The position numbers and the translations under genes were made by a program. From Candida dubliniensis CD36 (taxonomy: Eukaryota > Ascomycota > Pichiomycetes > Serinales > Debaryomycetaceae), in assembly GCF_000026945.1 (NCBI RefSeq), contig NC_012861.1, positions 620,001 through 684,000 of the forward strand: 64,000 bases of DNA, written 5' to 3'. A model generated the notes under the pieces. The model saw nothing but the letters and a program-made list of their open reading frames with translations, ran no database searches and was not told the DNA's origin. Shown piece by piece: positions 52,581 to 63,405 of this stretch (position 1 is the stretch's first letter; the number at the start of each line of letters is the position of its first letter).

Positions 52581-55500
52581 CTATGTTGGGGATCTTGGTT
52601 TCAAATTTAAGAAATCGATTGAAATAATGATGTCATAACCATTTTCTTCACAAGCAAACATAGCTTCATGTTCATTAGAATGCAAAAACCTGATATTCTC
52701 TCCCGTTAAAGCCCTCAATAAATTAGTTGTATGTAAATCTCTAATCTCAACAAATCCTGGTTCAAATGATAACAAATAAGGGAAGAAAATCGCCACATTT
52801 TGGGGATTACCCTCCCAAAATATGCCCCAATCGTGATTTGTTCTCCATCCATTTCGATTGATCAAAAATACAAATTCAGAATAACACAATAAGAAATCAC
52901 GTCCTAATCGGTGAATTGCTAATGGTGTCACACTTTCTCTTTGTGTGGCAAAATCTAATGAAGGGTCTGCTTCATCTAATATCGATTCTTTGGTTCCCGT
53001 TTGAGAAGACAAAATTTCAAAACCTTTAGCACACCCAACACAAAGTTTAGTCTTTAAAAATGAAATGGAAATTGGGTCAGAACTAAAATTGATTTCTTGA
53101 ATTTCTAATCTCTTGTTTTTATTTTTATTGGATTTGTCAAACGGATTAACTGGCTCGAAAATACAAATAGAGTGCAGACTGCCCGTTCTAGCACCAATCA
53201 CCAACAATTTACCATCGCAAACACCAACTTTGAAAAATGACACATGACTCAAAAGTAATTTACCCAGTTTGGTATTCTTCACATGGTCCAAGGAATCAGT
53301 ACAAGATAAATCAAATTCATATAACGATTTATCACTCAACACTAACAACTTGGAGTACTCAACAATCACCTCAATTTGAGTGACATAAGTTTTGGAAATA
53401 ACCATGGTGGGATCACTACAGATTTTTTCATTAGACGTGGCACTAATTGAACGAACAGTACTGACCCATACCCCTGAATCAGTACCATACAACAATTTCT
53501 TCCCACCATAACAAGGAACAGCACAATTGATTTTATTATTCCCAGTGAATCTTCTCGTTTCAAACTTGCACAATGAAAATATATCATTGGCATCAATTAA
53601 TTTCTTTTGCTGTGTCGATATTTGTTGCAACACTTGGTTCTGAATAGTCAAATCCTCAGCAAACAATGAGGCATGGACTTGATTACTACCTAAACCGAGA
53701 AAATTCAATTGGAATTTAGGTGTTGATGAAGAATTCAAAGTATTACCAATATAGTTAGATTCTGCTCTTTGGGGTCTTATACTGGTGTCGGAAACCAATG
53801 ATCCATGATATCTATGAGGCATGATTGATCTGTTGGTGGGGATTTCCATACCACTATTAACAAATAGCAATGGCAAATACATTGGTTTTTCAAACACTTT
53901 ATGTTGTTCACGCTTGTTTTGAATCTTGTGTTTCACTAATAACAATGCATGTTCAAACAAGTATAGATCGATCTTTTCGTTATCCCTCTTTCTATTCAAA
54001 GTCACCTGATAGATAATACGATTATTGTAGGATAATTTGAAATTATACCTGTTTTCCAAAGTTTGTTTCCCCAATAACCTATGTAAAACCATGACTTTGT
54101 GTCGGTCAGTACATTCTCCAGTTTGAATATTGATTTTCACTAACAATTTCTCAATCTCTTCTTTTGCTTTTGTCAAGTACTTGTAGTCGGGTGACTCCGG
54201 TTTGGTATGCTTCAAAATTCCAGATAACAATAATTGGTATCTTGCTGGTCTTTGAACCCCTTTAATCAAAAATGATGACAAATCTTGTCTTCTTGATTCC
54301 GGTTTCTTTTCAATTGCATCTAAAAATCTCGCATATTTCATGTTAACTTGTTGTTGTCTCTCATGTTCAAAAGTGGCAAACACTTTGTTTCCAGAATAGG
54401 TCACAAACGGTTCAAAATCACCAACATAGTCTAAAAAGACATCACCAATGGTCTCAATAACAGGCTTTTGTTGTTGTTGTCTTCGGGTTAATGCCTCACT
54501 GAACCTCTTGGCCAATCTCAACAAGTCGGGTACTCCCCCAAACACAGTTTGAATAAAGGTTTCCCTTTGATAATCAGGAATAATATTATTGGCGGGATTC
54601 CGTAAGGGCATAATGTAGAAATCAGTCATGAATTCCAAGTCCTTGACGTAGTCACGTTCAGTGTAAACAAACTCATAAATCAACTCTTGTCGAGTCTTTT
54701 CATGTTTGTCTAATTTATCTAAAACCGATTGAGGTACTGTCTTGTGCCATAAAGTTTCAGTTTCTTCCTGATCATGTAATGATAATTTTGAAACTGCACG
54801 TTGCAAACCACCTTGGGGTTTCAAATTTAATCTAGCTTGTTGTTCTAATCTTCTTGGACAGGCAATACTGTAACAAAGACTATTTCTGCTACATGTAGGC
54901 GAATAACACTCTGTCAAAATAGTGAAAACTCCATTAACACCTGTTTGTTGACTTGCACTCAATTCCTTACCTGCAACACTTGCTGAGCCGTTACCAGTGG
55001 CACTACTAGCAACTTTGGTTAATGATCCACTGCTTTGTGAAGTGTGATAATCCGATATATGGTCATTCAAAGCATTCTGTAATTGTGTACTGCTGTCAAG
55101 AAACGACCCATGTTTTGAATTCAAGGCACTATTTTCTCCATTACTAGTCAGACCACCACCTCCATTTTCTTCATTGTAAAAATCAACATCGTTATAAACA
55201 TTGTTAAACGCATAAATTTCATGTACCGAATCCCTTAATCTGTGATTATAGGTAACATCATGGAAAAATTTCTGGGCGTCTAATGATCTTCCCAATAACA
55301 AGGCCAAATTACGATCGTTTGTTCGAATAATACGACATAAGATGTCAACCGCCATTTTCCCAGTAAAAGTATCGTGGTACTCTAAACCATCCTTGGTGTT
55401 AATAGTCAAAATAATCGCCTCTTTGAATAATTTGGCTACTTCAGACAATATTGCCGGATACACAGATGGTTTAGCATAATGGATGTTGTGGTTCGTATGG

Positions 55501-56530
55501 TTTGTATGGTTGTGATTGTTTCTAATAGTTCCACTTGATTGATAACGATCTAATTTGTTGGTGTTGACAGAAGAAGACGAACCAAATTTCTTAGTTGATA
55601 ACGAAGACAATTTACTGATGGATGTGAATGATCGTGATTTTGAAGTTAAGGAAAAAGTGTGATGAAGTGAACTACTCGAAGAACTACGAGCGTTGCTATC
55701 TTTACCTGGCAGTTCAGAGATTTGTTGGTAATACTGTTGCAGTTGCAGTGGTTGTTTCTGATGCTTCAATGATGCCGAAGTAAGTGATTTAGTTCTAGCT
55801 TCATGTGGTATGGGAGTAGGAAAATTTTGTTGGTGTGTTGGTGTGGAAACAATTCTTCGGGCATCAGGGCCATAGTAAACTTGGTCAGTTTGAATGGGGG
55901 GTAAATTGCTTGAAGGAGCCTTACGAAGCTGTCTACGTGTCTGAGGATGGGGCTGTTGTTGCTGTTGCTGTTGCTGTTGCTGTTGTGGTGGTAGATGTTG
56001 TGATTGAAGAGCCAGCGGTTGTAGTTGATATCCAGAATCATCATTGCTGACAGGGTAAGGAGGGTGTTGTACGGGTGCTCCTGTCCGATCTTGAGTCAAA
56101 GAAGATACTGATCTATTTTGCTGAGAGTACGGATTCTGATTGAAACCAGCTGAGGTGTGTTGTCTTTGTGCTACATATGGTTGTTGAAGTCCACCTTGGT
56201 GAGCGTGTGTTTGTTGGCTATATGCTCTGTTGGGAGATGGTGGATACTGTTGTTGATAACCAGAAAACGATTGGTTCCTTTGTGAAAAATTAGGTGGCAT
56301 TATTTGGCTAGGTGAACCAGGATCCATAGTCGATGAAAAACTATATGACCTTTCCTGTGTTGGAGGGCGGTAATGTTGATTGTTTTGTGCAGAAGTTGGG
56401 TAAGGTTGTTGCATTTGTTCCTGCTTAGAAGAGTTGTATTGTTGACGCAGTTGTTGTTGGTGGGGAGGTGATTGATAAAAACGATTGCTGGTTGGAGGGT
56501 TTTTGTTATGAGTTTCGCTGTCTTGTTGAT

Positions 56531-56563
<33 letters not shown>

Positions 56564-56714
56564 CTATAAACGCTTGAGGCAACAAATGAGCGGGAATATT
56601 TACAGATTGCGAGTGCTGTTGGGACATTGTATGTGGGTTGGGGTTATTACCATTATTAGGATCGTTCCTCAGTTGATATGAATCGTTGTTAGACCAAGAA
56701 CTATTACTCGACAT
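52581..56714 (-). CDS. ROM2: Rho1 guanine nucleotide exchange factor Rom2
   Basis: 1377-residue GEF that activates Rho1 in the cell-wall integrity pathway at sites of growth. The N-terminal third is Gln/Pro/Ser-rich with two Gln runs (about 51-61 and 243-254). A DEP domain follows (about 418-505, YHDTFTGKMAVDILCRII), then a RhoGEF DH domain (about 671-855, RQELIYEFVYTERDYVKDLE), a PH region (about 885-1050) and a C-terminal citron-homology (CNH) domain (about 1050-1371). The order DEP-DH-PH-CNH is that of Rom1/Rom2. The ATG at 56714 is the first; the in-frame TTG at 56732 is ignored. Confidence 0.93.
55953..55985 (-). repeat. CAA/CAG repeat coding for poly-Gln in ROM2
   Basis: Mixed CAG/CAA triplets encode about 11 Gln; a second such run is at about 56532-56562. 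Both are likely length-variable between strains. Confidence 0.85.
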
Positions 56715-58678
56715 TATTATAAGTTCCTCCAATTTCTCCCATGCAATAAAAAAAAAAAAAAAAAAGAATTAAAAAATCACTTGTTGTTCACTTTTCGCCT
56801 TGTAATTTTTTTTTTTTTGGCTTCCTTGGGTCTATTACTAAGAGTTAAGCTAGTGTTAGTGTAATTTTATTATTTATTATTATTTGTTAGAAGAGAAAAT
56901 TTTTGTACTCACGACAATGTGAGATAGAATAAGAGAGAGAGATTTTTCTTATTTTAGTTTCTTACTCGTTTGCTGAACAAGGACGGAATTACAGCTCCTA
57001 CCACTAATTAATAAGAAGAGAAACTAATATGGGTACAGATATTGTGGTGTGAAGCAGAGGGGGAGTGAGAGAGTGTGTGTATGTGTGTTTGTTGTATGTC
57101 AATTTTCTTTTCTTTAAATTTACTTAATTGAATTTATTAGTTATTCTTTTTTTTTCTAATTTTGGTAGTTGTACATCTGTATATACATTTCGTAGTAGTA
57201 AATGTGAAACTCTTAGACTAACTAATTAATTCCAGAAAAGGTACAAAGGAACCATACAAGTGGAAACAAGATGGAAATTTGCCATGTCTATTCGCTATTC
57301 GGTGGTGTAATAATAAAGCTACACGCTTTTATGTATCACCCTTCTCATGCTTCACATTCCATTGGAGGTTTTAGGAACAAAGCGCAGAGGGAGAGGAAGA
57401 AAGAAAGAAAGAAACGGGGCTTGAGAATTCCCTTCCCTTTTGGTAATTTCAATCGTCTAATATTTTGTTGACAAGTTATATTGTGTCAGCCTTCATTACT
57501 ATTTTTTTTCCCAGATCTAAAGTTCTACGACGAGCTTGTAATTGTACCTTCTATCAATCTATTTCTCAAACACATCACTGAATGAGGAAAATTAAAATGG
57601 TCTTTGAGGATATTTTGGATGGGAAGCAAATGTAAGCTGCTCATTTAGTCTATCCTGTATGTTACTTCGTTGGGGGCAAATCCTTAGCACACCAGAAAAT
57701 TAATCTTGGTACAAACAATCAGAACCCTTTTTGGTGTGCCTTGCGTAAATACATCACGATGATCGACACTTGGTAACGATCACGCAATACGTTGGTCTAC
57801 AACATGCATTTAATCTAGCACGTCATTACATATATCTCTACAATTGTATCTGTTAATAGATGTAGGCACAAGAACCCCCACTTAATCTGCCATTTTTGAA
57901 AGGTTTCATAGAGAAACACAGCAAGTTTATATGGATCTGGATTAGGAGTCTATTGCAGAAGACTTTCAGTAATCCCAATTGATCATCGTTTCCACCGTCC
58001 TTTTTTTTTTCTTTCCTAAAAATATTCTAACACCATTACTCTGTAGTCTTATTGAATTGCATTCCTTTCTTTATGATAGATGTCCTAAGTAAGAATACTT
58101 AGAGTAGTGTTTGGTGTTTATCAAAGCAATCAGTCTTGAAAACACAAAGCTATGGAATAGATCCAAGGCTGAGAATTGCACCTCTTGTGTGAATATCCAA
58201 AATGATGCAAGATAATCAAGGGTTTCAAAAAAAAAAAAAAAACAGTATTGAGAAGTGGATGAATTTTCTGGAGAAGGTGAAATTTGAATTGTTGAGATCG
58301 GTTTTTGAAAATAAGGTTAAAAAGATATATTGTAACTATCCGTTCCTTATATTAAAACAAGCCCTTCTATAGAACATAGACCTGCTGTTACATTATCAGT
58401 TTTACTTTCATTAACAAAGTGGTTGTTAAACACGAGTATATTACAATAACAACCAAGCAGTAAATCTATCAGATTACTGTTGAGTCTTCAATTCCTTGTA
58501 CACCTGTTTCTAACAACACCCATTTTCTACAATTTGAACAATAACCAAGTAGTACTTTTTTTGTTGCTTTTTTGCAACTTATTTAGTATAAAAATTTGTT
58601 TGTCACGGAGGAAACCGAACATTGTTACTCTTAAATTATAACCATTCACGTGACACATAGTGATAAGTACTAATAGTT
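56715..58678. other. 2.0-kb intergenic region upstream of ROM2
   Basis: ROM2's promoter lies on the left, with an A-run (about 56748-56764), a T-run (about 56807-56818) and a TG-rich stretch (about 57071-57090). A 66-codon ORF at 57271-57471 is not recognisable. The right end holds a perfect TCACGTGA palindrome (58646-58653). Confidence 0.55.
58646..58653. promoter_or_regulatory. TCACGTGA palindrome
   Basis: Perfect 8-bp palindrome of the Cbf1/Tye7 type, 26 bp before the 68-codon ORF and about 430 bp before the AVT-like transporter. Binding and the target gene are inferred. Confidence 0.45.
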
Positions 58679-58885
58679 ATGGGGTACGTAAGTCAAAGCA
58701 GTTCGTCTACCCCCAATTACATGTTCACCCCGATATTAGAGTTCCCAAAGTTAATCCCCAATCAAATATACTACATGAGGGGGGTCAATTTGAAGAGAAT
58801 TTGTTTACCATGTTCCAGCCACAATCCATTTTATTGGTGGATATTCTTTGTTGGTTTATTTACATTCTTAGTTTTCGTGTTTTGA
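58679..58885 (+). CDS. Candidate small tail-anchored membrane protein (68 residues)
   Basis: A 68-codon ORF with its own ATG encodes a soluble N-terminal part (MGYVSQSSSSTPNYMFTPIL, then PKLIPNQIYYMRGVNLKRI) and one C-terminal hydrophobic helix (about 50-68, FYWWIFFVGLFTFLVFVF), a layout typical of tail-anchored proteins. Gly2 could be myristoylated, though that is only a pattern. The region is richer in GC than its flanks and lacks the homopolymers common in the non-coding DNA around it. A longer frame in another register (58660-58965) lacks an early ATG and ends in a T-run, so I prefer this one. I do not recognise a family. Confidence 0.5.
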   Translation: MGYVSQSSSSTPNYMFTPILEFPKLIPNQIYYMRGVNLKRICLPCSSHNPFYWWIFFVGLFTFLVFVF

Positions 58886-59079
58886 TTCAATGTCGTGCCC
58901 ACACAAAATCCATCAAGGTCAGAATTCTGGTTAACAAACAATTTTTTTTTTTTTTTTTTTTGTAATGAAGAGTCTTTAATAATCATTTTTGTTGTCTTTA
59001 GTAATACATTTCAAAATATATAATCAGATTTACTTGCATTCACGCTACACTTCCCCGTGATTACTTTTAATATATACTA

Positions 59080-60402
59080 ATGCCTTCAATAGATCATGAT
59101 GCAGGTGCATCAACAATTTCTTCATCGATCAGTTTGGTCAAAACCATTATAGGAGCGGGGTTGTTATCCATGCCATTGGCATATTCCACAGATGGGATTT
59201 TATTTGGTACATTTATCATATTACTAGCTGCTTTTACTAGTGGATTTGGCTTATTCTTGCAATGTTATGTAAGTAGATATGTTCCAGTTAAGCACGCCAC
59301 ATTTTTCAATTTATGCTCCATCACCTATCCTCATTTATCAGTAGTGTTTGATTTTGCGATTGCTGTTCAATGCTTTGGTTGTGCTGTATCTTATCTAGTG
59401 TTGATCCGTGACTTAATGCCCACCATAGTAACTTATGTCCCATATATTGACGAGAAGCATTATCCACTGTTTTGGTTGCTTGTGTCCACAGTGTTAACTA
59501 TCCCCTTATCGTTTTTGAAAAATTTGGATTCATTGAAATATTCTTCAATTTTAGGGCTTGTGGCTATTTTTTATATGTCAATTTTAGTGATTGGACACTA
59601 TTTTGCTGGTGATATTGAACGACAAGGGCAGATCACTTTGTTCCCAACCAGTGTGACTGGTGTATTTAGTACTTTTTCAATTATAGTGTTTGCATTTACT
59701 GGTCATCAAAATATGTTTTCCATTATCAATGAAGCCAGAGACAAGTCATTGACGAGTCTCACGAAATTGGTCAATTTTGCCATTGGTATATCCAGTTTGT
59801 TATTCATTGTTGTTGGATTATCAGGGTACTTGACCTTTGGACAAGACGTCGATGGTAATGTGATTTTACTGTATCCAAATGGGCCAACCACTACTATTGG
59901 TAGATTCTGTATTGTGTTTATGGTTACGTTTTCTTTCCCGTTAATGATTCATCCAGCAAGAATTTCCATTAATAACATTTATCATTGGATAACAACCACC
60001 TATTTCGACAAAGAAGATGTTAACGAAAGTACCTCGTTATTAAGAAATGATTCCGAGACACGCCAAATTGCTGAAGATGAAGAACAGGGAAAAACCCACC
60101 TATCTCATGTTGTTCCGTTTCCACATAGAAATTTTGTGATAGTCACTACATCATTATTAATTATCGGATATTTTTTAGCCATTTCTATCAAATCGTTTGC
60201 ATTAATTCTAGCAATTGTCGGTGCTTCAGGCTCAACATCGATTTCGTTTATTTTGCCAGGTTTGTTTGGCTATAAATTGATTGGATCAGAGCTGGATGAC
60301 CCAAGCACATTAGAAATCGCTTTCAAGAATTTGTCTTTGGGTTTGACTTTTTGGGGTGTAGCCGTTATGATCTTATGCTTATATAGTAGCTTGACTTTAT
60401 AA
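59080..60402 (+). CDS. Vacuolar amino-acid transporter, AVT5/6/7 type
   Basis: 440-residue member of the amino acid/auxin permease (AAAP) family. The N-terminus has the family motif KTIIGAGLLSMPLAY in the first helix (about 21-35), and about eleven hydrophobic segments follow. GHQNMFSIINEARDKS (about 207-222) is the conserved loop of the AVT group. A charged cytosolic loop at about 312-345 separates the last helices. The short N-terminal tail resembles yeast Avt5, Avt6 and Avt7 (which export amino acids from or handle them in the vacuole) rather than Avt1 or Avt3/4, which have long tails. The exact orthologue is not decided. Confidence 0.85.
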   Translation: MPSIDHDAGASTISSSISLVKTIIGAGLLSMPLAYSTDGILFGTFIILLAAFTSGFGLFLQCYVSRYVPVKHATFFNLCSITYPHLSVVFDFAIAVQCFGCAVSYLVLIRDLMPTIVTYVPYIDEKHYPLFWLLVSTVLTIPLSFLKNLDSLKYSSILGLVAIFYMSILVIGHYFAGDIERQGQITLFPTSVTGVFSTFSIIVFAFTGHQNMFSIINEARDKSLTSLTKLVNFAIGISSLLFIVVGLSGYLTFGQDVDGNVILLYPNGPTTTIGRFCIVFMVTFSFPLMIHPARISINNIYHWITTTYFDKEDVNESTSLLRNDSETRQIAEDEEQGKTHLSHVVPFPHRNFVIVTTSLLIIGYFLAISIKSFALILAIVGASGSTSISFILPGLFGYKLIGSELDDPSTLEIAFKNLSLGLTFWGVAVMILCLYSSLTL

Positions 60403-60647
60403 TGGGGATAAATATACATATAGATGCAAATATTTTCATTATTGTATTACTATACAACAAGGACGATAAAGTAGTAGTAGTAGAAGTTGTATGCGCGATA
60501 TTTTTTTTTTTGTCCCGCACCCTTGCGTTGCACTCAGTTTCATAAAATACTCAAATGCACAAATTCCTGCTAACAGTCACGTAAATCTCATTACCGTTAA
60601 GAATTTATAGATATAAAACCTAGACTAGATTATAAATCATTTCCAAT

Positions 60648-61349
60648 ATGTCCTGTGAAGACGAACATCATAATCATGATCATGATCATAACCATAATCA
60701 CGATCATGTTGCCCCTATTCCTACAACACCTGGACAAACGTTGAATCGTAAGATTGATACATCCAAAGTGACCGCCCTCAACATGGCCAATCCTGCTGAT
60801 GATCTAGCAAAGCTTTTCAAAGATTCGACAACCAAATACGAAATCAAGCCAATAATTAAATCAGATAGCGACGAACAAATGATTATCAACATTCCATTTC
60901 TTAACGGCAGTGTCAAATTATACTCGATAATCCTACGTACCAATGGTGATTTGTATTGTCCCAAAACAATCAAGTTATTCAAAAATGACACATCAATTGA
61001 TTTTGATAATGTGAATATGAAAAAGCCAATACAGATCTTAACCCATCCTCAAATTGGAGTTGCTAATAATGATAGTAATGATCTTCCAGAGTTTTTGGAA
61101 TCAAATAACGATGATGATTTTGTTGAACATTATGTTTCTCGACATAAATTCACTGGAGTTAATCAATTGACGTTATTTATTGAAGATATCTATGATGAAG
61201 GAGAGGAAGAGTGTCATTTACATTCAATTGAATTGAGAGGAGAATTCACTGAATTGAACAAAGATCCCGTCATTACTTTGTATGAACTGGCTGCTAATCC
61301 AGCCGATCATAAGAATTTAACCGTTGTTGAAAATCAAAATTTAGCATAA
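60648..61349 (+). CDS. PITH-domain protein with His-rich N-terminus
   Basis: 233 residues. The PITH domain (about 30-215), first known as the proteasome-interacting half of thioredoxin-like TXNL1 and as PITHD1, is seen in ALNMANPADDLAKLFKDS, IINIPFLNGSVKLYSIIL and CPKTIKLFKN, and in TGVNQLTLFIEDIYDEGEEECHLHSIELRGEF near the end (read in parts). No thioredoxin domain is attached. A short His/Asp/Asn run at residues 7-20 (HHNHDHDHNHNHDH) could bind metal. Its cellular role in yeasts is not known to me. Confidence 0.85.
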   Translation: MSCEDEHHNHDHDHNHNHDHVAPIPTTPGQTLNRKIDTSKVTALNMANPADDLAKLFKDSTTKYEIKPIIKSDSDEQMIINIPFLNGSVKLYSIILRTNGDLYCPKTIKLFKNDTSIDFDNVNMKKPIQILTHPQIGVANNDSNDLPEFLESNNDDDFVEHYVSRHKFTGVNQLTLFIEDIYDEGEEECHLHSIELRGEFTELNKDPVITLYELAANPADHKNLTVVENQNLA

Positions 61350-62198
61350 GAAGAAAAGAGGAAGGTCTTATTAGATAGGTTGGTTAAACTAAAAAAAGGC
61401 AAACATCATGGGATTTGAAGTCGTCATTTTGCAATAAGATAGTGTTATCAAGAACATTCAATTGATTACAATAATGTATTAGAAAGTAGATTACTAGGGA
61501 TCGAGTATTTAGAGTGAATAAACGATAAGTAAGATTGTTCAATACAAGACTTCTACCATAGAATAAAATTAAACAAAAAATTACTCTAAACAAAAACCCC
61601 TACAATAATAGAGCAATAAAGAAAAAGTGAATAAAGTTGTTGAAGCGAATATCAACAGATGTCATTATTCCCCTGATTTGATTTTAACACGACTTTAATC
61701 AGTTGTGGTAATACAGCTATGGTTTCTCTTTAAAAAGCTTCCTTGACTGTAAAGATCTATCTGCATGCTAAAAAGCAATAAACCAAGACTACTTTTCTGT
61801 ATCGAGCGTGACAGTTGCTCATAAACATCATGAAGGAATTGGTTTCACTCTTTGTTGATTATGTCAAATCTTCTTTGAGTCTCAAGGGAATGTTAATTGA
61901 GTGTATCTCGTGGTGCGAGGCTAGACAAAACAAAAGAAAAAAGGCACAATGTAATCCGAATGTATGGACAACAACGACGACGACTGGTGATATTATTTTT
62001 TTTTTTTTCTCCTTCTATTTCTCTCCCGGTACTTCAAATTGTGGATCAATGGAAGTAATTGACAGAGAGAAAAATAATATAAATGTTCAACAGTTGTACC
62101 TTGGAAAAAAAAAAATTGAACCACAGTTCCTTTTTTCTTTCTTTCTTTTTGCTCTAATTATCCATTGATTCTTCAATTATAGTACATAATATCACACA
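61350..62198. other. Intergenic: GPM1 promoter
   Basis: 849 bp. TATAAA at 62078-62083 lies about 116 bp before GPM1, followed by a pyrimidine-rich leader (about 62130-62160). A 117-codon ORF (61815-62168) crosses T-runs and A-runs and is not believed. Confidence 0.6.
62078..62083 (+). promoter_or_regulatory. TATA box of GPM1
   Basis: TATAAA at the usual distance before a very highly expressed glycolytic gene. Confidence 0.45.
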
Positions 62199-62945
62199 AT
62201 GCCAAAGTTAGTTTTAGTTAGACACGGTCAATCCGAATGGAATGAAAAGAACTTGTTCACCGGTTGGGTAGACGTCAGATTATCAGAAACTGGTCAAAAA
62301 GAAGCTAAAAGAGCTGGTGAATTATTGAAAGAAGCTGGTATCAAAGTTGATGTTTTGCACACCTCCAAATTATCCAGAGCCATCCAAACTGCCAACATTG
62401 CCTTGGATGCTGCTGACCAATTGTACGTTCCAGTCAAGAGATCCTGGAGATTGAATGAAAGACACTACGGTGCTTTACAAGGTAAAGACAAGGCTCAAAC
62501 TTTGGAAACTTACGGTCAAGAAAAATTCCAAATCTGGAGAAGATCATTTGATGTTCCACCACCAACAATTGATCCAAAGGATCAATACTCCCAAGTCGGT
62601 GACAGAAGATACGCTGACATTGACCCAGCTGTTGTTCCATTGACTGAATCATTGGCTTTAGTCATTGACAGATTATTGCCATACTGGCAAGACGAAATTG
62701 CCGGTGACTTGTTGGCCGGTAAAGTTGTCTTAATTGCCGCTCACGGTAACTCCTTGAGAGGTTTAGTTAAACACTTGGACAACATCTCAGATGAGGATAT
62801 TGCTGGTTTGAACATCCCAACTGGTATTCCATTGGTTTACGAGTTAGACGAAAACTTGAAACCAACCAAACCATCTTACTACTTGGACCCAGAAGCTGCT
62901 GCTGCCGGTGCTGCTGCTGTTGCTGCTCAAGGTCAAAAGAAATAA
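62199..62945 (+). CDS. GPM1: Phosphoglycerate mutase, 2,3-BPG dependent
   Basis: 248-residue glycolytic enzyme (yeast Gpm1 247) interconverting 3- and 2-phosphoglycerate in the cytosol. The phosphorylated catalytic His9 lies in [10 protein letters not shown], the second active-site His in AAHGNSLRG (about 182-190), and the conserved substrate loop in [16 protein letters not shown] (about 86-101). The C-terminal tail is Ala/Gln-rich ([16 protein letters not shown]). Codon bias is extreme (GGT, AGA, TTG), as expected for an abundant protein. It is also found on the surface of Candida cells, where it binds host proteins; that comes from the literature, not from this sequence. Confidence 0.97.
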   Translation: MPKLVLVRHGQSEWNEKNLFTGWVDVRLSETGQKEAKRAGELLKEAGIKVDVLHTSKLSRAIQTANIALDAADQLYVPVKRSWRLNERHYGALQGKDKAQTLETYGQEKFQIWRRSFDVPPPTIDPKDQYSQVGDRRYADIDPAVVPLTESLALVIDRLLPYWQDEIAGDLLAGKVVLIAAHGNSLRGLVKHLDNISDEDIAGLNIPTGIPLVYELDENLKPTKPSYYLDPEAAAAGAAAVAAQGQKK

Positions 62946-63405
62946 GCTTGGCCTGAACTGAGGGATTCATAACATAGAATTATGTACTTTTAATAAACCT
63001 ATATGTTTTTTTTTTGAGTTGTGTTTTGTTAAAACTGGAGATGAATTTGCAATGTAGACAGAGTTTGTTACTTAGATGAATAAAAGTTCAGTAATATCGG
63101 TGCAACACTAAAAGTAATGGGAAAAGCTGTGTGGAAGCTAACGAGAAAATGTAGGAAGCAAAAAAAATAAATGGACTGAGGTAGGAAGAAGAAGAGGACA
63201 AGGGAGAGAAAAGGCAAAAAAAGAAAAAAATATACTAGAATCATCGATAATTATAACACCCCCCCTTGAAGTAATTTATTAATTAGACGACCATTGCTAA
63301 CCACAGAAGTGATATTGATTGATCAATTGCCAGATAAAACAATTTTAGCCATATTTGAATATATATTGAGTTCCCAATTGATTACATATAAACAGTCAAT
63401 TAACA
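62946..63405. other. Intergenic: GPM1 3' region and nucleoporin promoter
   Basis: 460 bp with purine-rich stretches (about 63185-63230) and a C7 run (about 63259-63265). A TATATAT stretch (about 63360-63366) lies 40 bp before the nucleoporin ATG. No gene is supported. Confidence 0.6.

Noticed and set aside
58660..58965. 101-codon ORF overlapping the 68-codon ORF in another frame
   Set aside because: It has no early ATG, begins at a GTG and ends in a poly-Phe run from a T-tract.
61815..62168. 117-codon ORF before GPM1
   Set aside because: It spans T- and A-runs in a strong promoter/leader, and the translation is low complexity.
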